Assembly (NCBI GenBank): GCA_033297075.1
Contig: MU858054.1
Coordinates: 1-64,000, forward strand
Length of the DNA stretch: 64,000 nt
Direction of reading: 5' to 3'
From: Rhypophila decipiens
Taxonomy: Eukaryota; Ascomycota; Sordariomycetes; Sordariales; Naviculisporaceae
The position numbers were made by a program, and so were the translations under genes. The notes under the pieces were generated by a model. It did no database searches and had not been told where the DNA came from. It worked only from the letters and a program-made list of their open reading frames with translations. Shown here one piece after another: positions 24,101-36,217 of the stretch (its first letter is position 1; each line of letters starts with the position of its first letter).

Positions 24101-24751
24101 ACTTTCCACCACCGTCGCCCCGAAGCCCCTGTCCTCGATGATCTCGGCGATTTGTTCGGCGCTGAGAAGAGTGGGATCATGCTCGATGACGGCTCTTTCT
24201 GATAGCAGTGATATGCTAAAGTGTTTGACCCCTGACACGTCCTTGAAGCCGCCTTCCACCGCCGACGTGCAGGCGCCACACGTCATTCCCTCGATCGCGA
24301 TCGTCGTAATCATCATGGCCGGCCCGTCGTCGACGACATATTCTTGAAACTGAGAATGGGTGGCAACCATGGGCGAGGGAAGATCGGTGGCCAGGACCTC
24401 TGCGTCGAACCCGCGATCCTCAATGATTTCTTGAATCTTGTCGGCCGTGACTCGTTGCGGATCGTGCATAACCACCGCTCGTTCCATAACCAGACTAACA
24501 GAGACACTTCCTATTCCATCAACGCCTTTGAAGCCCGCTTCAACGGCCGAAGTGCATGCGCCGCAACTGTTTGGCTTACGTATAAGTTTATGCGTCTGGG
24601 CGCAGTCTTGCGGATGCTCCGGGGAGGACTGCTAGGAATCAACTCACGTCATGCCCTCGACCTTGAGGGTTGTGGTAGCCATATGCGCTCCTGGCGCCGA
24701 CAGCGATTTTGAAGCATCTCGAGGTAGTACCTTGATATTTTGAGGCGCCAT
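21101..24751 (-). CDS. CCC2: Copper-transporting P1B-type ATPase (Ccc2-like)
   Basis: Pumps Cu(I) into the secretory pathway using ATP, loading multicopper oxidases in the trans-Golgi. Exons run 24751-24648 and 24566-21101, giving 1189 aa; the single intron splits the first metal-binding motif. Three N-terminal heavy-metal domains have intact MTCGAC (cysteines near residues 36, 131 and 223). A fourth HMA-like segment near 295-360 has lost its CxxC. Eight hydrophobic helices follow, with the copper-translocating CPC (CPCALGLATP) near 727, the phosphorylation motif DKTGT near 770, the SEHPVG nucleotide-binding motif and the hinge GDGINDSP near 1010. All catalytic motifs are intact. The ATG at 24751 begins a 34-codon first exon needed to complete the first HMA domain. 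Confidence 0.95.
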
Positions 24752-26873
24752 TTTTGGTGGTTTGCGCGGAGACGCCGCGAAACTAGTGGAGGACGAGAGG
24801 CTTGGAGCACGATGCAGGTACCGCGGAAAATAAGCGTTTGAAGGGCCCGAGTGCGGACGAAAGGCCTATGGTTGTTCAAGCTCCGCCATGCAATCCGGGA
24901 TCGCGACGCTGTACTACTCGAGGGCTATAACATTTATAGTGAGTACTTGGAGTGTCTGTCGATCAACGGAGAGGACAAAATCTCGGGGTCGATTCTCGGT
25001 CGAAAAGAGGAAAGTGCCCAGCTTAAAACATTTGCTGGTACGGGCTATTGGTAAGCTTATGTATGCGCTGCAACACTCGCTACAAGACATTTCATGGGGG
25101 GCTTGGATTTCATTTGTAACCTCCGCGAGGCCCCGGAAACAATGGGCTAAAGTGGCGCCAAAACCTCCAGAAACGGGAGGTGGAGGGGCCTACAGGGTTC
25201 GCACGGCTCGTTCGGCTCGCTAGAATTGCGAGCGTTTTCGTCGGTGTCTTGGACCTTTGGTGCTTTCCCCATTGCTGCGGGTCTCACTTGTCTCACCGCA
25301 GAGTAAGGACGCGAGGTTGGATACAGACGATACATACACCAAAAGGACATGCACTGTGTGAGCATGATTAATCCGTATTACGATGCGACAACCAACTCAT
25401 CGCAAATAATGACTGACAAGCAGAAGAATTTACACACAACCGGGTTTCGTTGAGAGGAATCGGTGTCATATCAGCTCACTTCGGCTCCGAGCTCGTACAG
25501 TATCGCAACAAATGCATCATGTCTTTTCTCACTCCTACCCCTCATCGACTTCACTGAGCTGAACCCGTCAGTGTTGGACAGGGCTTGATACGATGCCCTG
25601 GGGCTTGCATCAGCCGTCCGGCGTAGTATCCTGCGGCATGACAACTTGCTCAGACCACCAATATTCACAATTATCGATTTTCGAGATGGATGGAGGGTGG
25701 GAGACGTTCCTGCATAGTGAAGGAAGCGGTACGGATACTCGTACTACGAGGCGAACAAAAGCGACAAGTTCCGGTCACAGTCCACATGGTGCAAGTCGAC
25801 GAGATAAAGGAGACGGCCGGATAGGACCGAGATGGTGATATGTGCCACAATAATTCACTCCTCGAGAGGTTGACGACTCGACAGATAGGGGAGTTGGTGA
25901 TCTGCCGTGAGCTTGTAGCGATTGCCGATGTCCACATGGCCTCAAGATCAATCCCATATATTGATGGAAATTTTAACCGAGTGAGGAACTACTCCATAGA
26001 CGGACTCAACCACCACTCAGATCTTATCAATCGCCTCCAGGAAATATTCCGCTTGACCCTTTTCAATTAAATTGGAAATTCGATAGTTTTGTTCGACTGC
26101 AGCTTTGCCGCAGCTAACGGGATAAGACTCGTGCTTCCGTTCCGTAGTGGAGGGCCGGCACTGCGGAGAGGACAGACTGTCGGTAACGATGTCAGGAAAT
26201 ACTGTATGCAGCACTGTGCACCGTACAGGAGACACACGTGCGCGACGGAGATCTGTCCCTCGAGGGCCGATCTCACGATGGCTAGGCCAAAAAAAGAGAG
26301 CACGCCTTCACTCCGTGTGTGGGAGACTGGGAGATCACCGGCCCGCTTCTGTTTGTCATGCCCATGGGTTCAAAACGAATCAAAGTCAGGGTATGAAAGG
26401 TCAAACCGGTCTGAAGCAACTGGGTTTCGTATTAGCACCGTCGTAATGAAACGTTGAGGCCATTGGAGTCCAAGATGCTAAAATCAACAGTACTGGAATG
26501 ACTTTGAAGGAAATCGGATTATCAAATATATTTCACCTGCAGAATTGGGAGAAAAGAGCTAAGGAAGCTAAAAGCAAGTCATTGTGAACCGTTGAACTGG
26601 TGGTCGCCGCACCCCTCCAATTACCTAAGCATCATCGCTGCTGCAGTGCTGCCTCCAGCAGTCCAGCTTTGATGACGGACAAGCTTCAGCCTTACCACTT
26701 AAACTTCACCCCACCTCCGCTGTATCCTGGGAGCAGATCGCATCTCTATCAAACAACACAAAACACGTGCCAACAACCTCCCAGCTCTCCTCTGTTAGTC
26801 ACGAAAGCTATCTTTTCGGGGGCAACGAATTGCGCTTCTTTTCCATCAGTATTATCACAAAGTTCTGCCCATA
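24752..26873. other. Divergent intergenic region, 2.1 kb
   Basis: Spacer between the copper ATPase start (minus) and the COP9 subunit start (plus). Short frames occur on both strands around 25471-26300, but none shows a domain or a convincing splice partner. I see no copper-factor site I would defend. Confidence 0.45.
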
Positions 26874-27976
26874 ATGGAGCAAACCAAAGCACTCAATGCT
26901 CTCGAGGTTTGTCTCATTTCCGAAGCTCTCCCAGACTTGTTTCGTGCTATCCATCATAGCATACTCTGGTCGCGAAACTGACAGCATTCTCCTAGCCATT
27001 TCTGGCACTTACAAAGTCAGCGACCTCGCCCCGAGCTGCAGCCGATCTCATCGTCCGGGCCACATCCGCTCCGAATACATACCTCTTCACCGAGCTCTTG
27101 CAGACCCAGCAGATACAGGCTCTCGCCTCTTCGGCCGAGTTCGCTTCCTATTTGAAGCTTCTCCAGATCTTTAGCTATGGCACATACTCATCCTACATCG
27201 AGGAAGCCTCAAGTGGCCTGCCAGCACTCAACGACGCCCAGAAGCTCAAGCTCCGCCAGCTCTCCCTGTTAACGCTAGCCAACGGCTCCTCCGATGAGAC
27301 GTCATCCCCAGCACTTACATACACCTCGCTCATCCAAAACCTCGGCCTGTCCAACGCACGAGAGCTAGAGGAGCTAGTAATCAGCACCATCTACGCCGGC
27401 CTGATCAATGCACAGCTCGATCCCAAACACGAGCAGGTCCTAATCAACAGTGTGGCTCCCCTCCGCGACGTCGCTCCCGGACCCGACGCCCTCGCCGGCT
27501 TGTTATCCAGCCTGCGCGCCTGGGCGGGACGATGCGACGCATCTTTACAATCTCTCGAAGAGCAAATGGCCCAAGTCCGCGCCGAGGCGGACCGGCGCGC
27601 GGCCGAGGGCGCGGCCTGGAATTCCAAGATGGATACCTTGTTGAAGGAAGAGGAGAAGGGTGCGACAGCTTCCACCAACAACAATGGCAAACAGACAGGC
27701 AGTATGCTGACGCATGGTGTCAACAGCTCCCCAGGAGGCAGCGGCGGCGGGAATACAAGATCGTCGGGGAGGCTTCAGGGGAGCGGTGGCGGGTCATCAT
27801 CAGCAGCAGCGAACAATAACAACCCCATAAAGACTTCATCCCGACTACGACAACGTAGCAAGCGAGGCGCGGCGGATGATGGTGGAACGGACGAAGACGA
27901 AGAAATGGAGCTGGATGATGAAAACGATGACTACAGTGAGGGGTCAAAGAAAAGGGGGAATAAACGAAAGTTATGA
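26874..27976 (+). CDS. CSN7: COP9 signalosome subunit 7 (PCI domain)
   Basis: Subunit of the COP9 signalosome, which removes Nedd8 from cullin-RING ligases and in fungi links light, development and secondary metabolism. Exons 26874-26906 and 26996-27976 encode 337 aa. The N-terminal helical part (FTELLQTQQIQAL, YLKLLQIFSYGTYSSYI) leads into the PCI winged-helix region around residues 65-165, with LRQLSLLTLA and LEELVISTIYAGLINAQLD as landmarks. A predicted coiled coil (about 190-220) follows. The last 110 residues are low complexity, first Ser/Gly/Asn-rich, then acidic, ending in a basic KKRGNKRKL that resembles a nuclear localisation signal. The tiny first exon (11 codons) is supported by a CTGAC branch-like site and CCTAG acceptor. 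Confidence 0.9.
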
Positions 27977-29230
27977 GGGAATTTCAAGGAAGGGTACCCG
28001 TTTCTATGGGCAGTCCTTGCTTGTTACGTTATTACAGAAGTACACAGCATTGATTTTCTGGGCATGGAAAGGTGATGGGCAATGCCAGGAACGGTGAAGG
28101 GAATGATATGGCATGAAATCACAGTATTACCCAACCTTGTCGCGCAGCTTCTAATGGCCATGATGAGCGGCCAGAAAAGGAGCCAGGCAGGGAGTGGTTA
28201 CGGACAGATATGAGAACATAGACTCTGGTTCTGGGAAGGTCCAGGGCCACTGCAAACGCATCTCTATCGCTGAATCTCCTTCCTTAATGCGAAGCTCGTG
28301 ATCCGTTAAACTGATACCGAGACGACGATGTCCCATAAGAAGTCTTGTTGTCAGTTCCATGCCCACAGATGTATTAAGTTCTTGCATGAAACAAGATCAA
28401 AAGAAGAAACAATACGGGCCAAAGCCGTTTGACCAAGTAGGTAGGTAGGTCCGCACTCAAGAGTTTTTTTAATAAAAAAAATTAAGAATCAATTCCCTAA
28501 GTAAACCTGAGGAGGTATGGTATCCGGTAATCCCGCTCGAAGCGCCAAAGAACGCCTCTACCCTACAAGTAAGTAAAAGTCCCTTCCCTTTACCCGCTGA
28601 CCTCGGACCTGTAAAGAAACCAACCGAACCTAAGATGCCCACCCAGACTTGATATTTGATTATCCGAAGGAAGTATCAAGACAAGAATAAACCGAAAAAG
28701 ATACAAAGCGGGAAGGACCAAATAAGAGAAGTGACAAAGATAAGAACCAGAAACAGTAGGAGGTAGGTTTATCCCTTCGAGAGTCGAATTATTCCCTTCT
28801 GCCCTTACCCGGTTCTGCTTCTCCCTCGTATTATCCTTCCTCCCGAGATGGCCGGAAAGAAAGAAGACTCAACGACAGTAACTAACTACCCTATCATAGA
28901 GTATGAGATTGCTTCAGTAGGTGTTTTCCCAGTCCATAAATACCAAGGGAGGTGGAAGCAGGATATTGTTAACTCAGCTCCCGAGTGGGCAGTGAGACTC
29001 CTTTGAGTGCCAAAAACTCGAAAAGAAAACAGAAAAGAAAATAAAAAAATACAACAGAGTAGAAAAGAAAAAGTCATAACGGGTCGTGATGGAATCCGGT
29101 GATGTAGTAAAATGCCTTTGCCCTTCAAAACAGTGCTGCATCAAGATTCCAATATGCATTAGTTCACACCTTCGCATTCATGATACAATGCTTAGATTAT
29201 GTTGTCCGCCTCTTGGGGAGATGTGACGTA
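27977..29230. other. Convergent intergenic region
   Basis: About 1.25 kb between the stop codons of CSN7 and RAX1. It holds a short GTAG(G) repeat near 28438-28450, a T7-AA-T-A8 palindromic run near 28465-28482, and A-rich stretches near 29030-29070. No gene recognised. Confidence 0.5.
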
Positions 29231-30439
29231 TCAGAGCCTCTTGCCAGGAACCAAGATGAAGAGGACACAGATGGCGGCATCGACCAACAACGTGACTCCA
29301 AGAACGACAACGGCACGCTCCGCGAGAAGCTTCCGCACGTATGGCTCACGCACTCTTGAAAAGTTGAATGGCGTAAACTCGCTGTACCCGACGAGAGCCA
29401 GTATGGGATCTAACGAGTACTGGTAGGAGCACAGGAAGTAAACTCCAATGGTGAACGGAAGGATAAGCTAGATAGATACGAATTAGCACTGTGGACCGTG
29501 AGCACTTCAGATTTCGGTGGTTTACTCACCCATAGTCTGGTTGTCCGAGACTCATTAAGAAAGATCAGCACAAAGGCCGCCCAGAAGCCACCAAACATAG
29601 ACACCAGTCCCAAGATAAGGCGCATGATCAACGTTGGTGGAATAAGATTGCCGAGAGCTTTCATTCTCAGGAAGCCTGGGAAAGCATCACGCTCCATGGC
29701 CTGAAAGACGTAGTCCTTAGCTCTGTCAAAGACCTCTGGGTCGTCTCTTCCATACTCTTCGATGGCAGTCGTGACTTCTGACGTGATCGAATCGGGAAGG
29801 GTGATCTCGCGCTCTGCGCCGGGGAGAAGGAAAGTGTACAGAATTTTCTCGGCTGAGGCTCTGATATCTTGCCGGGCGACGGTATGGGCGGGCGAATTCG
29901 AGTCTGTGAGGTCCCTTGGGGTGCTGATGTTGGGACTGGGACGGCCACGCCTGTCGTTGCTGCTTTGCGGGGAATCATGGGCACCACCTCGCTCCTCTCT
30001 AAGAAAAGCTGACATTTGAGCATCTTGGTCACGCTCTTTCTCGGTCGCAAACATCGAAGGCCCCGCATGGTTGTGGCTCATATCTCCAAGACTCTCCAAG
30101 ATGGCCGATGATCGCTTGGAAGTCTTGTCCGGCTCGGGAGTACTGACAAGAACGGATCGACGGAGTTCGCGTACATAGTGCCGGCAGAGTGACATGTGTT
30201 GGGCGACATCGAGCCTAAGTGAGTGTCAGTGATAAAAGTTCATGAGAGTAACCGAGTCGGAGTGAGTCAAACCAGAAATCAAGATAGTCGACAGATCGTT
30301 GCTGATCCCTCATGTAAATGTAGAAAGAAAACAGATCAACCGGACTCTTAGTCCGCCTGCTCAGAACTTCAAACAGGGTCGGCAGCCGATTGCGATTATA
30401 ATCGGGGAGGGGCGACGGTGAGCTCGATAAGTCCGCCAT
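29231..30439 (-). CDS. RAX1: RAX1-like RGS-domain membrane protein
   Basis: Rax1 homologue: an RGS-like domain fused to C-terminal membrane helices. In yeast Rax1 marks cell poles in bud-site selection; in filamentous fungi it is implicated in polarity and stress. Exons run 30439-30273, 30214-29530 and 29467-29231, giving 362 aa. The RGS fold begins at LPTLFEVLSRRTKSPVDLFSFY (about residues 19-40) and continues through YLDFWLDVAQH. A polar, Ser/Asp/Arg-rich insertion of roughly 85 residues interrupts it before the second half (AEKILYTFLLPGAEREITLP, RAKDYVFQAMERDAFPGFL). Three hydrophobic helices follow at the C-terminus. Both introns keep frame; joining the first gives DFWLDVAQH. It is divergent from the L31 gene. 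Confidence 0.87.
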
Positions 30440-31702
30440 TTTGGCTAAGAGATCGTGATCTTGCGGGGCAAGCAGAGATGTGGTTGACAGAGCTCAAGAA
30501 GAGCTTCGTGAAGCTTGTAGTTGTTGTCGTGAATTAAGAGTCTGGAAGACAGGGTCTCGAACTGGCTGCGTGTGCGACACGTGGTAGCGCTGCCGTCCGA
30601 AGTTGACTTTGAAGTCGTACCGTGTCTCCGGGAAACAGGCGCTGACCATGAATGGCGAAATTGCTGTACCACCCTCGGATATGGGACTAAATCCTGTACC
30701 AGTTGTTCAAACGCGGAGCGTGTCTTTCAAGAAACTGTACAAGTCGTTCGTGAACGAAAGTCTTTCGGGTTGTCTCGCCAGCAATTAGCTTAAGTGGAGT
30801 CGGGCCGCCTGCAATCTTAAGTTCTAGAAACCTGGGAAGGTCGGTCGGTCGGTACTGGCGATTGAGTGATCGTATTCGCAGGACGCGGCGACTCCGGAAT
30901 TCGTGATCTGTGGATGAGTTGCGAAACTTTTCGGTTGAGTCGTTGGATAGCCGGAACCTTGCAACAAGCGCCGCCGTTGTCGTCGCCTTATCGGATGATG
31001 ATGTGAGCTCGGTTAATCTTCGAGGGCCCGGGAATTAGTCTAACAGAGAGTAACCCGACTGTAGTAACGAGTTCGGGGTAAGAGGATTCAACTGATAAAC
31101 TTCAAATGTTCTGGTTCATACCCCAGGTTGTGAAGGGCGCCCGAAGTTGAAGAGAATCGATGTCACTCACCTCGTCACTTCGGCGCGGTCCCTTCCCGGC
31201 TTTTCGATCAGATTGATGAGCAGGGGGGGTGTCGCAGGCTTGCAGTTGAACCACATCTCGAAGGTTGGCCAATGGAGCAAGCTGATTGGCTGCCCAGAAG
31301 ATTGCAAGCCAGCAGCTGTCCGTCAGCTGGTGCGTCTTGAGAACAGCCGAAAAGGAGACGAGTGGGGCCGGCTCCAGGGCCTGGCAGACCGCTTCTGGCA
31401 AATTAAGCGAAGCAGTGTCGACGCTCAGACCAGTGTCCACACTTTTCGGTTTTGTGCGCAAATCCAGGTGCAAAATTCAGGGCCAACTTATCGTCTAACC
31501 CAGACACCCAACGACATTTCGACGCCCTCTGAACACGACAACCAGCGAACGAGTTGCCGCCCGCCTCTCAAGTACGTATTTTCGAATTTCTCGTTCGTTC
31601 ACCTCTCGCCGACACGGATTGGGGATATTTTATTACACTTGGGGGAAAATAATCGACAGACCAAATCGGCAAATCGCTAACCTCGAACCCCTCTCATCCA
31701 GA
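30440..31702. other. Divergent promoter region of RAX1 and RPL31
   Basis: This 1.26-kb spacer lies between two divergent starts. It contains a short GGTC tandem near 30839-30851 and a pyrimidine-rich leader before the L31 ATG. The + strand frame at 31147-31680 ends just before the L31 start, shows no domain and is probably chance. Confidence 0.5.
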
Positions 31703-32256
31703 ATGTCGTCCACCAACACCAAGAAGACTGGCAAGGCCCAGCGTTCGGCCATTGCTGACGTTGTCGCTCGCGAGTACACCATCCACCTCCACAAGCGGGT
31801 AATTACACCTGACCTCGAGTAAACGAACGACACATCGATGTACTGACAAATGGGCCAGCTGCACGGTGTTACCTTCAAGAAGAGAGCCCCCAAGGCCATC
31901 AAGGAGATCAAGGCTTTCGCTCATTTGGCGATGGTACGTGCAAGGAGATACCTTCCCGGGAGGAGAATCGGATGGACTGCGTCTGGGCGTTGGAAACCGG
32001 CAGAGTGGTTCTGATTGAGAGAGAACGCTGACAATGTTTGATCGATATTTAGGGCACCACCGATGTCCGCCTCGACCCCCAGCTGAACAAGAAGGTTTGG
32101 GAGCAGGGTGTCAAGGGTGTTCCTTACAGACTCCGCGTTCGCATTTCCCGGAGACGTAACGACGAGGAGGGTGCCAAGGAGAAGCTCTACTCTTACGTCC
32201 AGGCTGTCAACGTCAAGAACCCCAAGGGTCTCCACACCGTCGTTGTAGAGGAGTAA
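31703..32256 (+). CDS. RPL31: 60S ribosomal protein L31
   Basis: Cytosolic large-subunit protein L31 (eL31), near the polypeptide exit tunnel. Exons 31703-31798, 31859-31933 and 32053-32256 encode 124 aa, the usual eukaryotic length. Conserved blocks are all present: VVAREYTIHLHKR, GVTFKKRAPKAIKEIKAFA, the GTTDVRLDPQLNKKVWEQG segment and the basic RLRVRISRRRN stretch. The ATG lies in CCAGAATGTC context. The second intron (119 nt) is long for this window; I looked for C/D-box snoRNA motifs inside it and saw no convincing pair. Confidence 0.97.
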
Positions 32257-32736
32257 AGATCTGGTTCACGCAAAAAGAGAAATTGATTTGGGGTCAAGGT
32301 TTCTGGTCAAGGCGGCATTGGGTCTCCGGAGTTATTTTCTGCTGGCATCTAGCTTCGCATTACGAATACAGCTTTCGTAATTGACGGCTCCTTTGATACC
32401 AACAAGTCATTTACGATAATGAATGTGTCTATGTGTTTCCTGGGACTGGCGGTACAAAGCGGAGGTCACGGTGCACTTTTCTTCACATTCGCGCAAAGAC
32501 GGTGATACGCTCGGTGGACAATATAAGTCCAAAATGACATTGGCTTGTGTTTATCTAAAACAGACTTGGCCCAAGGGCAAACAGCAAGAACAGGATATCC
32601 ATGAACCAATCCGCCCTACAAAATGCAATCCTTTCCCAGGGCCCAATACGCCAGAGGATTCAAACGTCCGGCTCAATACAGAAAAGAAAAAAAACTCCAG
32701 TTCTCAAAATGCAAATGTGAGGGTCATTCCAGTCGT
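32257..32736. other. Convergent 3' region
   Basis: This 480-bp spacer lies between the stop codons of RPL31 and the E2 gene and should contain both 3' ends. An A-rich stretch occurs at 32681-32700. No gene recognised. Confidence 0.5.
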
Positions 32737-33440
32737 TCAATCGTCATCAAGATCCCTGTGACGGTCCATAACTTTCGTCTTGAACAGTGTCGGATCCTTG
32801 TCCCAGAGCTCGGCCGCTTCGCCGTTCAAGGGAGAAGCACTTGATTTTTTATCCAGGTTAGTATTTTCATCAGAGCAACGGCTGGGGACGGAAGGTCGTA
32901 CTTGTTTGGCTCTCCAAGCAGAGACTGCAAGCTGAGCAAGACAGTCTGAATGTTGTAGGCGGGAGTCCACTTGTCCTTGAGAATATCGAGGCAGATGCGG
33001 CCAGAGAAGTCGACGTTGGGGTGATAAATGGGTGTTCTATACAGTACAGTAGGCGGGGCGTAGGGATAGTTGGATGGGAATTCAAAGCTGAGCTTGAAGG
33101 TGAGGCCGGCGTAAGGGGTGTCGTCGGGTCCTTCGATGGTCGCGCGCCAGGTGAGGAGGTTTCCGTCGGCCGAGGGGAAGGCGGAAATACCGGGGGCAGC
33201 CGATGTCATCAGTTGCATGAGCTCAGTCTGAAGTCTGGAAAGGATCGAATGTTAGCTCATCTTTCTCGAGGAATCTGATGGTCTGGATCACCAATTGGGG
33301 GTGGCAGTCTTGGGGGACGAGAGCACTCACCTCTTGATGGCATTCTGGCCTGCCTCACCACCCTTGGGGACGGCGCGTAGCTTGTTGGCCGAGACACTTG
33401 CAGGAATCGAGTTTTGACTGTCCTCCATGTTATAGGACAT
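32737..33440 (-). CDS. UBC11: Ubiquitin-conjugating enzyme E2 C (UBE2C/Ubc11 type)
   Basis: E2 that works with the anaphase-promoting complex to ubiquitylate cyclins and securin. Exons run 33440-33331, 33234-32902 and 32839-32737, giving 181 aa. The UBC fold has the HPN motif in IYHPNVDFSGRICLDIL, with the active-site cysteine at about residue 118. DKWTPAYNIQTVLLSLQSLLGEPN is diagnostic of the UBE2C group, as is the continuation after the last intron, NASPLNGEAAELW. Two ATGs are in frame four codons apart (33440 and 33428); either could be used. The N-terminal extension of about 35 residues fits UBE2C, where it regulates APC/C activity. Confidence 0.93.
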
Positions 33441-34493
33441 AGTGGGCGTGCGATCCAAGGCAGAGAGTATGTTCTCAAGACAGGTGACAATATCGTGTGT
33501 TTCGATTACCGATGCTGGGAGCGAGAAACGGTGTTAATATCCTTTCTTTTCAAAACCCTTGCTCGGCGAGCCAAGATCGCATGCGCCAGACGACCTCGAA
33601 GCTGGATGATGGTATGGGTTTCGTACCTGCAAGCAAGGGCAAGGGTTTCAAGACTAGGAGTGGTTTTGTAGTACAGAGAAAGATTGCCGCGTGCTGGATG
33701 GCGGTCTCGGGATTGGTGGTTCACTGCGCGCAGAGTGTGGGAAGCACTTGCCCGATTGCTGGACAAAGAATTCCCTTCCTTAACACAACCTGGATGTTAA
33801 TTGTTTACAGCAGGAGCCGCTTTGAGGCGCCCCACCTCGAATCCGCTGTCACTAGCAACCAACAAACAGGGGTCTGGGCGACCGTTAGTGGGGGGCTCTT
33901 GCCTGCCCAGCCCGTCGAGGCAACCGCTGAGAGCCAATGGCCCCGCGTCCGTGTTAAGTGTTTTCAAACCTAAACAAAACCTTAAATGACCGCGTCGTTT
34001 GACGCGAACCGTGCTATTCGAGCAGTCTCGAATGTTCAGTCTGGGGTTTCGTAGAGTGCTTGTTCATCCGATCTTTGAACAATTCAAGGCTGACGACACC
34101 TTGCGCATCAATGGTAAACTGAAGGCCTCCTTTTTCGCTTTCAAGTTCCGGAGTCCCAAATCTGTTGCAGTGCGAAGACTAGTACAAATACCGGTGTCTG
34201 CATGTCTTTCGATCCAAGTTGGTGCATTCACGCAGAGCTCTCCTTCATCTCGTTCTCATAGCCGCCCACCCTCGTTGTACCTTGGCTCCGACAACGCCGA
34301 ATTATTTTGCTCGGAGATAGTATCATAATCATTAGCACTCTTTTTGCTCTCTGGTCAAAACGCTTCTGGTCCTCTCACATGTCGTCGACCTAACTGCTGC
34401 GTCCATTTATCACAGCCTGGGCCTTCCAATTCTCATCGACCGACCTTCTTTACCTGGACCTCTTGCTACTTTCTTCCCGCCCAATTAATAGCA
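33441..34493. other. Divergent promoter region of UBC11 and CHK1
   Basis: About 1.05 kb between two divergent cell-cycle genes (an APC/C E2 and the CHK1 kinase). A + strand frame at 33497-33973 has no recognisable domain. The part near 34330-34490 is pyrimidine-rich, as expected for a CHK1 leader. Confidence 0.5.
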
Positions 34494-36217
34494 ATGCAAC
34501 AGTCACAACTTGACCCTCTACCCAGTGATCTCCCCTTCCGGATCATCTCAAAGACGATAGGAAGGGGGGCGTATGCTTCGTGAGTGTTCATGTCTCCACA
34601 CGTCCCATGCAACGACTTATAAGACTAACAAAGTGGTAAAGTATAAAAAAGGCCATACCACTGGATGCAGACAACCCAGTATTTGCTGTCAAGTTGATCC
34701 ACAAAGGGTATGCCACCAAACATGGCCGGATATCAGCGAAGCAGATAGCCATGGAGGTGTCGTTGCACTCTCACATTGCACAGCATCCCAACATCATCGA
34801 ATGGTTCGCTACGGGCGAAGATGCGGTCTGGAGATGGATCGCCATGGAGTTTGCCGATGGGGGTGACCTGTTTGACAAGATCGAGGCGGATGTCGGCGTC
34901 AAGCAGGACATCGCCCACCTTTACTTCCTGCAGCTCATCAGCGGCGTCAGCTACATGCACTCGAAAGGTGTAGCGCACCGTGACCTCAAGCCGGAAAACA
35001 TCCTTCTCTCGGAAACGGGCACCCTCAAGATTGCGGACTTTGGCATGGCCACTATGTTCGAGTACAAGGGTGCACGCAAGCAAAGCTCCACTATGTGTGG
35101 CAGCCCTCCTTATATCGCCCCTGAGGTCCTCAGCTGCGTGCGTGCCGAGAAAGGGACAGAGGGGTCCAAGTATTCGGCAGACCTGGTAGATATTTGGTCT
35201 TGCGGCGTGATATTGTTTGTCCTCCTTGTCGGCAATACTCCGTGGGATAAGCCCACATCTGGCAGCTGGGAGTTTCAAGAGTACCAGCGAACGAATGGCA
35301 GGAGCACCGACGCATTATGGGCGCGGATCCCTTCTGACGCCTTGTCCCTGCTGCGAGGAATGATGAACATCGAAGCAAAGAAACGGTTCTCGTTCGCCCA
35401 GATTCGACAACACCCTTGGTATACTCGGCACAATGAGCTTCTCACGCCCGATGGAAAGCTAAAGGACCAGATCGCGCTAGCCACCCAGATGCTGTCTGGC
35501 CTCCGCATCGATCTCAAGGCCGAGCCGACTCTGTCGCAGAAACAATCACAAGGCGATTCAATGGACATTGACAGTTGGTCGACTCGACTCCCGGCGACTC
35601 AGCCAGAGACGCCCATCAACGACGTGCAATTCGACTGGGAACGACCGTTGCTTCGTACACTCCACCCCCTCTCGTCCACCCAACCAGTGGCAAGGACAGA
35701 CGCAGCACCAATCGCCTCGACACCGTTCGGCATGGCCGTCAGCAGAAGACCGGGCTACAGCGCGGCGATGGAGGCTCTAGCCGACGAGCCCACCATGTCG
35801 CAGTTCTCGCAGAACCCCGGCGTGCCCATCAGCCTGACCCAGCGCGCCAGCCGTTTCCGCGACATCATGCCCGCGTACCGCCTCACGCGCTTCTTTTCCC
35901 ACGTCCCGCCCGCGCTGCTCGTCCAGATGCTCAGCGACGCACTACACCAGCTCAACGTGCCCCTCCCGCCGCCGCACGTCAATCTGCATGGGGATCACAT
36001 CTCCACGCTCAAGGTCCGGACGTTGGATGGAAGGCGACAGAGTTTGCACGGCGATATCATGGTCGAGAAGCACTATCTTGTTGATAGCCAGGAGTTGCTC
36101 GAGGTGCACTTTGTCAAGGTTAAGGGGGATCCCCTTGAGTGGCGAAGATTCTTCAAGAAGACTGTGCAGCTTTGTAGGGATGCTGTGTATAATGTTGAGG
36201 AATCTGGGGGAAGTTGA
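34494..36217 (+). CDS. CHK1: Checkpoint kinase CHK1
   Basis: Serine/threonine kinase of the DNA-damage checkpoint, activated by ATR/Mec1 and delaying mitosis. Exons 34494-34579 and 34642-36217 encode 553 aa. The intron falls within the glycine loop (TIGRGAYAS). The kinase domain then shows FAVKLIHK (ATP-binding Lys), HRDLKPENILL (catalytic loop), ADFGMA, the CGSPPYIAPEVL activation segment and DIWSCGVILFVLLVGNTPWD. The family-typical WFATGEDAVWRWIAMEFADGGDLFDKI supports CHK1 over other CAMK-group kinases. A linker of about 120 residues leads to a C-terminal regulatory region resembling the CHK1 KA1-like domain (RLTRFFSHVPPALLVQML, VDSQELLEVHFVKVKGDPLEWRRFFKK). All catalytic residues are present. 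Confidence 0.94.

Noticed and set aside
31147..31680. + strand frame of 177 codons before RPL31
   Set aside because: Ends 23 bases before the L31 ATG, so it overlaps the expected leader. It shows no domain and its Kozak context is unconvincing.
31934..32052. Intronic C/D-box snoRNA in RPL31
   Set aside because: The 119-nt intron was long enough to consider, but no RTGATGA and CTGA pair at proper spacing with terminal complementarity was seen.
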